Origin: Hypomesus transpacificus | Taxonomy: Eukaryota; Chordata; Actinopteri; Osmeriformes; Osmeridae | Length of the DNA stretch: 64,000 nucleotides | Reading direction: 5' to 3' | Assembly: GCF_021917145.1 (NCBI RefSeq) | Contig: NW_025813761.1 | Coordinates: 124,001-188,000, forward strand | Shown: positions 44,571 through 59,643 of the stretch, piece after piece | Numbering within the stretch: the first letter of the stretch is position 1 | Layout: the number at the start of each line of letters is the position of its first letter | Made by a program: the position numbers and the translations under genes | The notes under the pieces: model-generated | The model's input: only the letters and a program-made list of their open reading frames with translations | Databases searched by the model: none | What the model was told of the DNA's origin: nothing

Positions 44571-45811
44571 TCCTCTCCTCATCCCACTCTTCTCCTCTCC
44601 TCTGCATCTCTTCCTCCCCATCTCATCTCCACCCTCTCTCTTTATCCCACTCTCATCTCTTTACTTCTCTCCATTTTCTATTTCGCCATCTCATCTCTAT
44701 GATCAGCAATGATATTCATGTATTAAAAACTAGTTTGGCAGCAGCAAAGTCCTCACCCCCCCTTAAAAAGAATGTGCACATGTAATCTACTGGAACCGCT
44801 GGAAATAAATTGGTTTAAACTCAGTATCCTTGCGCCACCCACCCACTCTATCAAATTGCTAGTTTTTCTGTAGCTTGTAGAATCTCTCCCACGGCAAGAA
44901 CAGTACTATAGTAGCATGATATTCATACAATGGGTCCTACAGTACAAGAGCAATAACCATTCTAGTCTCCCACCCAAAGTATTTAGAATTAAAACATGAG
45001 ATGACACATACAGGAGCATTTGGATGGACATGGGCCAATGACTAATCTCTGACACAAACCCAGCTTGTTGCCCATCTGCTGAGAATGACAAAGGCTTTCA
45101 AACCAGTGGGCAGCCAAATGAACTGCGCTTTAAACTTTGCTGGGCCCTGGTCTGACCAAACTGTTCTGAGTGGAAGAAAGGGAGGGGTGAGAGAGAGAGA
45201 GAGACACATGGAGAACAAGAGAGATAACTTTTCTGAGAGAAAGGGAGATAAATATAGAGAGATACAGAAAGAGTCATGAATCATAGCTATGCGGTATATT
45301 GGGAAGCCTGGCTGTTATCATAACTCATACACCATTTGCTCAGAAAAATAAGAGTCCTATCATCTGTGAACTATCGTTTCATTACATTCCTGCCAAATAT
45401 GTATTGTATTTTGATCAACAAAGCACCTTTTTTTTACGACTACATTGTGTGGTAAGGCCAACAAGGTCTGGATTGAATCTTTTTTCCATGTCCATTGACT
45501 ACTTTTCTGTGGTGTAAATCGATTTGTGTTCCACGTCTCTGCATCAATACTTCCTTGAGTGTGGAGCAGTGTGTATACACCCTGACAGTGGTAGTTGCTG
45601 GGTTTGTGTGTGTGTGTAATTTATATAAGAAGATCTGGAGGATGGCTGTGACGTGGCGATGTTTATGTAAGGCAGGTGGTGGGCGGCGCGGCCCTCTGGT
45701 AGAAATGGAACAGACTGGGAAAATGTCACACTTGCAGATTTTTGGGTGACCTCTCTCTTTCATCCAGCCTCCGTCCACTTTGTATTTTTGTCTCCCCTCT
45801 CCCCCCCCTCC

Positions 45812-45849
<38 letters not shown>

Positions 45850-45979
45850 ACTTACTCTAAGTTTATTTTTACCTAACAGCCTCACAGTAAACAACCAAGC
45901 GCATACTGGTACATTTGTTGTTTTTTTTTTTTTTTTTATTCTCATACATTCCACAGATCATTTCAAAATAAAAGTCAAT

Positions 45980-45985
45980 TTTATT
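45980..45985 (-). terminator. ccdc169: Likely ccdc169 poly(A) signal
   Basis: AATAAA on the minus strand about 180 bp beyond the proposed ccdc169 stop (46166-46168); it supports the position of the last exon. Confidence 0.5.
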
Positions 45986-46078
45986 GTTCATGTTCCACAA
46001 ATAAGACCTTACTTCGGCCCTTAATAACCAGACTAGTGCTTTAGTTTTGGTAATCTACTCCCTACAACTTCCTTCCTC

Positions 46079-46154
46079 ACTGCTCCTCTTCCTGCTCCTC
46101 TTCCTGCTCCTCCTCCTGCTCCTCTTCCTGCTCCTCCTCCTGCTCCTCTTCCTC
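46079..46154 (-). repeat. GAGGAGCAG repeat in ccdc169 3' region
   Basis: Tandem GGAGCAGGAAGA/GGAGCAGGAGGA units on the coding strand. It would encode a Glu/Gln run (EEEQEEEQ) in one frame, but that frame is not the one that joins from the previous exon. Confidence 0.8.
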
Positions 46155-46165
46155 CTTTTGTAGAA

Positions 46166-50275
<4,110 letters not shown>

Positions 50276-50584
50276 GTTAGGCCACTAAATTACACTTATT
50301 AGGCCTACGTGAAAAGTTTGTTCCTCTGGTATCCCATGGAAACCGCCGTATCCGACTTGCTGTAGAAAGAGGCGTGACCGCGACGCAATGGCCGAGTATA
50401 ATTTACATACATTAGGACTACTGTTACTCACATAATCGACATAAATGTGGGACATATGTTTTTTTATGTAAAGTTATCCGATATAAATAGCTTAGATATG
50501 TGTGTGGCTTGCAAAGATTGAATACACTACCGGTTTCACCTTTTTATTTTAACCAAGGGACAATAAACAGAAATATCAGTATGT

Positions 50585-50703
50585 TACGGTGGCCCTGAAG
50601 TGCAAATGACACCCCCTAAATTGACTCGTATTGGGGGGGAGTATTTTCATTTGGGGGATGTACTCATATTACGGGGTGTGGTTTGCACTTCAGGGCCACC
50701 GTA
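50585..50703 (+). mobile_element. MITE with TACGGTGGCCCTGAAGTGC ends
   Basis: Starts TACGGTGGCCCTGAAGTGCA and ends with its reverse complement; 119 bp long. It lies upstream of ccdc169 exon 1. The paralogous segment near 53640-53860 lacks it, so it inserted after the duplication or was lost there. Confidence 0.75.
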
Positions 50704-50893
50704 TGAATCACATACAATATCAAAATATATACATTTTAAGACACAACAAGTCGGCAGTTAATCAATCAGATATCTAAATGAAGTATTTAATAATAATAAT
50801 AAAACAACACCTTAAAGTAAAAGCCTCTTTCTGCTAATTTTGCAAAAGAAAACAGAACACGTGACCACAGCAAAAAAATATAACCTACACCCC

Positions 50894-51068
50894 TTACTTC
50901 TCTTTCTCCCCATACTCCTTCTCCCGCTTCTCTGCCGGGATATTCGGTTCTCCGGTTGTCGGGTTGTGGTCTTTGACCACAGCCTTGGCAGTGGTCATCC
51001 TAGTGCTCTTCGATATGCCCTTTATGCCCAGGTTGTCCATGTTGAACATGTTGAACATGGACAACCTA
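50894..51068 (-). pseudogene. Truncated copy of the spart last exon
   Basis: Reads NMDNLGIKGI...KAVVKDHNPTTGEP, an extra NI, AEKREKEYGE, then a stop. It is closely similar to the functional last exon at 54069-54282 but lacks the 5' half, where it ends in a palindrome. No acceptor joins it to spart, so it is a duplicated fragment. Confidence 0.85.
51031..51066. repeat. 36-bp palindrome at end of spart exon copy
   Basis: Half-site GGTTGTCCATGTTGAACA followed by TGTTGAACATGGACAACC; the arms match at 17 of 18 positions. The first arm is spart coding sequence (NMDN codons); the second is its inverted copy. This marks a breakpoint of the duplication. Confidence 0.9.
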
Positions 51069-52215
51069 GGATGGTCCTAGAATCACTCCTGCTTCAGACC
51101 CCTTGTGACCCACCATGCCTCCTCTATCAAGAGGAGGGGGTGTAGGGGTGTTTAGGTGTAGGGGGTGCAAATGGGATTTTTGGATCTTAACATGGCTGGA
51201 AAGCTGCCAACAGTCAGAAGGAGGGTCTTCATTAGAACATCCATCACGCTGTAAGTTTCCTCAAGCTGTGGTTTTCTACCTGTGAGGAATGCACTGGTAA
51301 GGCTGCCAAGAGACCTTTCACCAGACATAAATTTGTGTGACGCTCATCATTTTCACAAGTATTTGAGTATGTAAACACTGGGTTGAATAGTTTGAATATG
51401 ACAGAATGAATGTACTCTACCTAGGAAAAGGAAACAAACTTGTAAAATAGCCAAGACAACAAGAAGACAACTCCCACACAGAATGATATCAAACACACTA
51501 ATCTAACCGGAAATCTCTTAAGCAATCTGATTATCAAGAGTAACAAACAATCTAGGAAGTCATTTCAAAAGCAATCTAGCAAGTGATCTACCAAATGATG
51601 TAAACCTTTGTATGCTTGACTCTTCCCCTTTGAAAAGACAGCAATGAACACCCAAACTCTTCACGACAAGTGGCGGTTCTAGACACATTTTTATGGGGGG
51701 GCCAAGGGGGCCCCAAGGTGGGCCCAGTGTTTAATCAGAGTGGTACATTAAAAAACAGAAACAAATGATATTAAAACATTACTTAATTTTGCTTTACATT
51801 AAAATCATACAAAAGCAAGTCATTTCAAACGCAATCTAAAATATAAAGGTATTCAACCTGACTTCTCCGAGGGCCATACAGAGATCAGACTGTTTGTATT
51901 TTCAATAGTGTGTTATAACTTATTACTGAGTCTTCCATCCTGAAATGACTGGCAATTGAAATATACATTATACTGTAATAAAACAAATCCAGAGTTTAAG
52001 TTCGGGTATTGTATTGTATAGGAACCTAAAATGACTATCTATACTAAGGGTACATCAACTATAAGTATTGGATAGATTCCCCCGCTCCCCCCTGGTGCTT
52101 CTGTGTGGGAGACCTTCCCAGCTCAGGCAGCAGTCTGCCCAGCTCAGGCAGTAGTCTGCCTAGCTCACAAACCAGAATCAGGGAGCCCACTCCGTCAAGG
52201 TGAATACTCCCACAC

Positions 52216-52590
52216 TGTCGCGGCTCAGGCCAAGACCCAAATGCAGACAGCAGAGGCAGGTATAATGGGTAACAGTATTTTATTAATCTAAAATTGGCAG
52301 GCTGAATTGGGCACTTGGCAGGCAGGGTTTGGTACACGGGTAATCTAGATACACATACCAGGAACACTGAGAAGAACAATAAACCGGCTGGGATGACTCG
52401 GGAAATACACAAGACAAACTAGCAACCAGAACGAGGAGAGAGAGAGGTTAAATACACAAAGAAACAACCAGAACAAGGAGAGAGAAAGAGAGGTTAAATA
52501 CACAAGGAAACAATCAGATCATAGGGAGCACCTGGAGTGGGGGGGAGGGGACAGGTAGCACAGGTGAAAAGAATTATGGTGTGATTGACA
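52216..52590 (-). mobile_element. Solo-LTR-like insertion
   Basis: A 375-bp block that begins TGTCGCGGCT and ends GATTGACA. It interrupts sequence that is continuous in the paralogous copy near 58073 (CCCACACAGTGACATTATAG). TG...CA ends and an AATAAA on the minus strand suggest an LTR in minus orientation. It could also be another repeat class. Confidence 0.45.
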
Positions 52591-52795
52591 CAATGACATT
52601 ATAGGTTATCATGTACGTGCTCATAAAATGAGCAATAAAACCTAATCGCACAAATGTCACCACTCCGATTATTATTTATAGCCCACTACGCCCCTGTTCT
52701 ACAGAAAAGCTGATCTCCATTCCAACGTGTCTTTCTTTCCTCATTCTCCCATCACCAGTCACACACCTGTGCATACCCAAAGAGACACAGTAAGT

Positions 52796-52986
52796 CAGGG
52801 GTGTCGAACTCCGGTCCTCGAGGGCCGCTGTCCTGCATGTTTTAGATGTTTCCCTGATCCAGCTCACCTGATTCGAATGAATGGTCGTTATAACAACCCT
52901 TTTAATTGAATCAGGTGTGTTGGAGCAGGGAAACATCTAAAACATGCAGGACAGCGGCCCTCGAGGACCGGAGTTCGACACCCCTG
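52796..52986 (+). mobile_element. hAT-type MITE with long perfect TIRs
   Basis: 191 bp, starting CAGGGGTGTCGAACTCC and ending GGAGTTCGACACCCCTG. The terminal inverted repeats are identical over the first 61 bases. It is flanked by an exact 8-bp duplication CAGTAAGT (52788-52795 and 52987-52994). The structure implies a young insertion. Confidence 0.92.
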
Positions 52987-53279
52987 CAGTAAGTGATCTC
53001 AATACCTTGATATGTTTATCTAACTTTTTTATTTACTGCGGCAAAAAAGGCTGCAATGTCCCTTCCTCGTTTCATGATGACTACTAAAAGAAAAACGTGT
53101 TAAAAAAAGAAAAGAAAAAACGTTTATTATTATTCAGTCAGCTCAGGGGGGCCACAGGGGGGGCCAGGGACATTGTTACAGGGGCACTGGCCCCCGTGTA
53201 GAACCGCCGCTGCTATAAACACGCGATGACCTTACAACAACAATACTTTTGTTCTATTGTGCGGCCAAGGGTACTTACT

Positions 53280-53354
53280 TCCTTTCTCTCTCCTGTTCCA
53301 ATTCGGCCTGCAAGCGAGCTAGATCATATTTGATCAAGTCTGTCTTTCTCCCAT
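53280..53354 (-). pseudogene. Broken copy of ccdc169 exon 1
   Basis: Closely similar to 50202-50275, including the donor (AAGTAAGT), but a two-base insertion after ATGGGAGA shifts the frame and gives an early TGA (MGERQT, stop). It is followed by the same flanking sequence as the real exon to about 53640. Confidence 0.8.
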
Positions 53355-54068
53355 CGTAGGCCACAAAGTTGTACTAATTAGCCTACATTAAAAGTTTGTT
53401 CCTCTGGTATCCCATGGAAACTTCTGGTATCCGACTTGCTGTAAGAAGAGGCGACGCAATGGCCCAGTTCATTTTACTTACATTGGAACTCATTTTCTAA
53501 AAAAATCGACATAAATGTGGGTCATAGGTTTTTTTATGTAAAGTTATCCGATAGCAATAGTTGAGATGTGTGTGTGCGTTGCACACAAGTCTAAATGATG
53601 CATTATGAATGAATACACTACCGGTTTGACCTTTTTATTTTAACCAAGGGGCAAAAAATAGATCAACAGAAATATCATTATGTGTATTCACTAATGTACA
53701 CATAGCCTAATCCTTTATTTACTTCATGGTATTTTGGGGGTTATCTTTGCAATATTAACAAATGGCATGAATAACACTAATTTACTTGAGTGGTTTAAAT
53801 GTTAATAGTGCAAATAATTAGGGCTGGGAAATACTTAGATAAAATACACTGTGAATCACTTACAATATCAAAATATATCAATTTTGAGATGCAAGATGTC
53901 AACAGTTAATCAATCAGATATATGTAGTCTATAATATTAATTATATATATAATGCACATGGCCAAACAGATAATTATAATAATAATTAAAAAAACACCTA
54001 AAGTATAACCCTCTCTCTGCTCATTTTGCAAACACGTGACCACAGCAAAAAAATATACCCTACACCTC

Positions 54069-57000
54069 TTACTTCGCTTTCTCCCCATACTCCTTCTCTC
54101 GCTTCTCGGCCGGTTCTCCGGTTGTCGGGTTGTGGTCTTTGACCGCAGCCTTGGCGGTGGTCTTCCCGGTGCCCTTCAATACGCCCTTTATTACCAGGTT
54201 GTCCATGTTGAAGGCCGTCACGCCCACGTTGACCACAGACTGAACAGCCGTGTCTGTGGCTTGCCCGGTTTCCTCGCCATACCTTCACCACCAATGACAG
54301 CGGCCCGGGTTAGAAAATATAGTACGTCAACAAGAAAGCTATTACTAAGGACATGTTGGGGAGCCAGTTACAATATCTGTAGGCTACTAGAAAGTGCTAA
54401 ATATCAAATATAGGACGAGCTAAAGGTAAGGCAATAGGTCAGTGGCTAATTTGTTGTTATTGACCACAGCAGAATGTTACAGGTCAAAAAAAACAAGAGA
54501 GGTAAGGTATTTGAATTCATGTCCGTTTTATTCTACACAAGTTAGATGAGAGTCACCACCTCACAGAATAACCAGCCGGACCACCACTCATTCCACACAG
54601 GCATTTAGCTGTCCACAACACAGATGACTCAGCGAAGACCCCAACAGACCAGACATGAAGCTGTCCCCAAAGCCCAAGCCACTTCATCATTTGCATATGC
54701 AGCCTCAACAAATGAAAAAGTAGGTATAATCAAATCGTTTTGGTCATAAGTCCAACCCTGTAGCTTTTTATTCGAGAAGCCCAATTCCTCCATATTGCTT
54801 TCGGATCCGTGCGATCACCTCGATAAACACAAAGTCAAAAGGCTTGGTGTTGTTCTGAAATCGCCTCTGAGTTAGTCAGAGAAGAAGCAGGAGTGTTCAG
54901 CCACTAGGGGTCCGTTCAAATCTGTTTTGAACTCCCCTTCAGTTATATATTTCTGGGGTTTAACAGATTCTCTAGCCCCCTATATCTGAAAAAGAGGTGT
55001 GAAGTTATATTATTTCCCCAAAGTTGAAAACAAGTCCAGCCTGGGTGACTGTCTATCTCTGCATCCAATCCTGATCCATACAGTAGCTCCATAAGCCAAT
55101 CACATTACTATTGAAACAGAGATATACTGACACCCAGGACGACTGGAATCGAACGCAAGGCTTGACAAAACAGAAAAGGACTGAGAGTGTAGCCCTCAGA
55201 AAAGGAGGAAACCGTGGATGACCGCGTCATTGGAGGAGAGGGAGAAGAGGAGGACTTACTTATACTTCACTGTCGTGACCGTCTCAGACCGCACGCTTTT
55301 GCCCACGGTCTTCGCCCCAGTTTCCAAACCGGTCCATATAGCCGAGAGACCTGGTAAAAATAAGGTTCAAATAACCAGATGAGCATCTCACCAACCTGGA
55401 GTACACAGGGTTGACTTCCGAAACTGTTCTAAAGAAGATTTAAGCTGTCCTTCAGGACATAGGGGGTGTGTCTAATCGTACATTAGCAGCCAAACATAAG
55501 GCTACGATAGAGGCGACGCACCCTGCATACTGCTTGCTGCTACAATCATGGCACCATCCAGGTTTGAGCGTCCATCTTGGGTCTTCTTCATGGACTCTGG
55601 GATGAGCTTGGCGCCGTGTTTCTTCACGTGGGGGGCTAGCTTGTCCCCCACACATCCGGCTACCACGCACACTCCGTTTACTGCCAGTGCACGCACACAC
55701 ACACACACACACAGCGTGTCAAAAAAACACAATCAGAAAAGGATATAATCAAACACATGAATGAATGTCATGAGCAAAAAACGCACGCGTACGGGAGATA
55801 CACATGGTGACATGCCAGTAATCATAACAACCACCGCCCCAAGCCCCCGATGTTTACCCAGGAACTGGCTGACGCGCACAGCGCCCCCGGTGGCCTGTTT
55901 GGCCACGTGCAGGCCCCTGGTCACGCGGGGGTTAACCTCCGCAGGCGTGTTCTCCGGGGTGATGTGCTCGCGCAGCTTGGACGCTCCCTTGTGGATGGCC
56001 TTGCCAGTGGCCTCAGCCCCTTTCAGAAAGCCTTTACTCAGCCAAGAGGTGCCTATGGGAGGGGATGAGAATGTTTTGTAAGTGAGGTACGTACACACGA
56101 TGTATGTGTACGCATATCAATAAGTATATTTGTATCTGTCAGAGAAGACTAGAGACTGTGTGGGATCCGGTGCCTTCCCACAAACCTTCGGTCTCACAGA
56201 CACACACCTGCCAGGATGCTTTGGGACATCTTCTCGCTCCATTCAGGGACAGGCGGCTTCTCCTCCTCCCCCATCGCACCCCCAGTTGCCATGGGGACTC
56301 CTGACCTGTCCCCGGGCGGACCAATGGGGACTTTCTCACTCAGGTTCATGACCTCTGAACTCGACCCCTCCTCCAGAGCCTATCAAACGGGATGAGGTGA
56401 CACGGTCCATATTACTGTTTGTTTTTGTATCTTAACATGGCTGGAAGGGGGGGGGGGGGGTGCTTCATTAGAACATGCTGTTAGTGTTTCCTCAAGCTGT
56501 GGTTTTATACCGGTGACGAATGCACCAGTAAGGCTGCCAAGAGACTTTCCACCCAGACCTGAGTTAGTGTGACCCCCATCAAGTATCTGAGTACGTTAAA
56601 CACCTACTTGATTCGCGTGAATGTGACGGAATGGATGTACTCCATTCTTGTCGGACAAGGAAACAAACTTCTAAAATAGCCAAGACAACAAAAAGACAAC
56701 TCCCACACAGAATGATATCAAACACAATAATCTAACCGGAAATCTCTTAACCAATCTGATTATCAATAGTAACAAACAATATAGGAAGTCATTTCAAAAG
56801 CAATCTAGCAAGTGATCTACCAAATTATGTAAACCTTTGTATCCTTGACTCTTCCTCTTTGAAAAAACAGCAATGAACACCCAAAGTCTTCACGACCAGT
56901 GGCGGTTCTAGACAAATTTTAATGGGGGGGCCAAGGGGGGCCCAAGGGGGGCCCAGTGTTTAATCAGAGTGGCACACATTAAAAAACGGAAACAAATGAT

Positions 57001-57585
57001 ATTTAAACATTACTTAATTTTGCTTTACATTAAAATCATACAAACGGCTCTGGCTCTCCCTCTTCCAGCTCCTCAGCTCTCTCAATACCTTGATATGTTT
57101 CTCTAACTTTTTTATTTAATGGGGCAAAAAAGGCTGCAATGTCCCTTCCTCGTTTCATGATGACTACTAGAAAAAGAAAATGTGTAAAACATTTTTGGGG
57201 GGGAATTTATTCAGTCAGGGGGGCCACAGGGTGGGCCAGGAATTTGTTTACAGGGGCACAGGCCCCTGTAGGCCCCCGTGTAGAACCGCCCCTGTTCACG
57301 ACAGACCCCTTCTTGACCCCTTCTTGACCCCCATGTCGCCTTTATCAACTCCCATGTTCGCTAACACCAGCATATTCAGAGTAAACCAACCTGGATCCTG
57401 AGGTCTGTGAGCTGGGCCAGAATGTCCTGGAACATGTCTCTGTCTGCCTCAGGCATCTCTGAGGACAGCACTATGCCCACGTAGGACCCCTGGGGGCCAG
57501 CCATGGTGTCTGGGAACATGAAGATGCCAGAGTTGGCCAGTAGCACTGGGGTCTCCAAGGTTACAGGGTAGAGCCAGTCACACAC
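54069..57585 (-). CDS. spart: Spartin (SPART/SPG20), C-terminal six exons
   Basis: Exons (5' to 3'): 57585-57391 (VCDWLYPVTLETPVLLANSG), 56379-56208 (EKPPVPEWSEKMSQSILAG), 56052-55858 (KGAEATGKAIHKGASKLREH, GLHVAKQATGGAVRVSQFLV), 55680-55522 (DKLAPHVKKHGAKLIPESMK, DGAMIVAASSMQG), 55350-55260 (LSAIWTGLETGAKTVGKSVR), 54282-54069 (YGEETGQATDTAVQSVVNVG, stop). Total 1026 nt, 341 aa plus stop. It matches spartin from the middle through the senescence/plant-associated domain. Human spartin acts at lipid droplets, endosomes and mitochondria. The N-terminal MIT domain and start are not found up to 64000, so the gene either continues to the right around the mucin-like gene or is truncated. The final AAGTAAGAG could also act as a donor. 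Confidence 0.93.
56900..57294 (+). mobile_element. hAT-type MITE in spart intron
   Basis: Begins CAGTGGCGGTTCTAGAC and ends GTAGAACCGCCCCTG. It is flanked by an 8-bp duplication TTCACGAC. The related copy at about 51671-53212 shares the left flank but not the right and is interrupted, showing that it was carried there by duplication. Confidence 0.8.
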
Positions 57586-58270
57586 CTGCGTTTACACAAA
57601 GAGACACACACTAAGTGATTCAGCGGTTTCCACACAGAGAATGGAGCTTGCAACTCACACAAACGACTATTTCTTTTTAGGCGTGCTCAAGCACACCTAA
57701 TTTTAATCTCAGCATCCCTAAAAACATATTCATTTAAATTAAATTAAAACTATTGAATTATTATGAATTATTATCATCTTAAATAGGTTTTAGCGCTCTA
57801 ACAAGAGTTTGCAAACGTGTCTGTTAGTGACAGATAACAAACAATTAAAGGTTCAAAGGGCTTTAAACAGGTGTAATGATTAAAGAGATGTTTGACGCCA
57901 AAAGGGTAGAGGAGAGTTCAATGACATTGAGCCTCATTCACCAAAGGTTTTTAAGAACAATTTGTTCTCAAGCCCCACGTATGCAGTTGTCAGGGAGTAC
58001 TCCCAAGCAGTAGTCTGCCCAGCACACAAACCAGAAGCAAAGAGCCCACTTCCTCAAGGTGAATACTCCCACACAGTGACATTATAGCCTATCATTTACG
58101 TGCCGTTCATAGACTCGAAACTGATCCGCAAATAGAAACTGATCTCACGAACGTCACCAATCCGATTTATTTTTATTGTCCATGTCACCCCCATGAATCT
58201 CCATTCCAACGTGTCCTTCTTTCCTCATTCTTCCATAACATATTCAGTAGTTCCTTCAGAGCGTTTTGGT

Positions 58271-58278
58271 TTAAAAGC
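58271..58278 (+). promoter_or_regulatory. TATA-like box of the mucin-like gene
   Basis: TTTAAAAG about 40 bp upstream of the ATG at 58318. Would give a very short 5' leader. Confidence 0.3.
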
Positions 58279-58317
58279 AGATGCTGCAGTCACAGGTGCT
58301 CACATGCGGTAGGCACC

Positions 58318-59547
58318 ATGTCTGTCTCTACCATCCTGCTGCCTCTGTTGCTGCTGCTCTCTGGATCCTCAGCCTCCCACTTCCACGGAGGGACCATGAC
58401 CTTTAACCCCAAAGGAGTCAACGCAGACGGATCCTACACGGTAAGACCACAAAGTGGAAACAGCCATCTGACTATAGTGTGGATGTCTGATTTCTTCTAA
58501 ATTACACAGAAAAGGATAAATGTTTTTGAGTGGAAGATACTGGTAGCTGCTTGGCATTTATTTTATGCGCAGTCAGGGATTTCCCTGCCTATTTTTTACA
58601 TTTTTACATTTAGTCATTTTTAGCAGACACTCTTATCCAGAGTGACTTACAGTAAGTACAGGGACATTCTCCCCGAGGCAAGTAGGGTGAAGTGCCTTGC
58701 CCAAGGACACAACGTCATGTGCACCGGCCGGGAATCAAACTGGCAACCTTCAGATTACTAGCCCGATGCTCTACCCGCTCAGCCATCTGACTCCCTATTT
58801 GAACTCTATTTGATATAGATGTAAGATTACAAATCTTGGATAAGAGCGTCGGCTAAATGACTAAATGTAATGTAAATCAAGCCCATTATGTAGTTAGCAT
58901 TGAGCCTGCTACTGTTGTGAAAGTATGTTGTATTTGTCATATGTTATAAAACATGACTCAAGTGATTCAATGATTGTAGGTGGACATTCGCTTCAAGTTG
59001 GCCCTTCAAGCGACATGTTCCACTACAGCCTGGGCTAACCTTTGGACATGTACGAGTGGAAATTGTGGCAGTATTAGCAGCAATGCTCTGTATAACCTGG
59101 ACAGTAGCAGTGGAGACTGGTGCCAGTGGGAAGAAGTCATGATTAGAAATGTTGACACCAACCTACCTTTTATACTTCAGTAAGTGTTGAAAAAACCATG
59201 GAAAAACTTTGCACAAGCATATGTTTGTTAATGTTTATAGTATTTTCCCAGTTAAGTCCCATGCCTGTGCAACTATAACATACTTTACATTCATGTTGAT
59301 AGACTGTCTGGTGGTAACTGGATCACCACCTATGTTGGGGGTATATCATGGAGACTAAGAACTACGGTGGATCTGGGAGTGAGGTCTGACACAGGGACAG
59401 CCAACAGATCCCCACAGACCACAGTCATACCTCTTCTGCTGTAAGTTGTATTTATCTGATTAGATTAATCTGTGTGAGCCCAATAACTAAATACGAGGGT
59501 TTACTCAAAAAATAACTATCCCTCTCTCCCTCTCTCCCTCTCTCCCT

Positions 59548-59595
<48 letters not shown>

Positions 59596-59598
59596 CTC

Positions 59599-59643
<45 letters not shown>

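Larger units (their letters stand above)
43680..46165. other. dclk1-ccdc169 intergenic region
   Basis: Apart from the 44190-44570 minisatellite and short simple repeats, I see no gene. In human, SOHLH2 lies between DCLK1 and CCDC169; no bHLH-coding exon is visible here. Confidence 0.55.
51180..53212 (+). repeat. Mosaic segmental duplication of spart intron sequence
   Basis: 51187-51820 is similar to 56433-57050 (shared TGCAC/TGGTAAGGCTGCCAAGAGAC and TGGCGGTTCTAGAC stretches). 52130-52215 and 52591-52760 are similar to 58000-58240. 52757-52792 is similar to 57573-57615, and 52995-53212 to 57082-57293. The order differs between copies, so several events must be involved. Confidence 0.75.

Noticed and set aside
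43858-44702. Overlapping long frames on both strands
   Set aside because: Produced by a 24-25 bp C-rich minisatellite; composition is only Gly/Arg/Glu/Trp or Pro/Ser/Leu.
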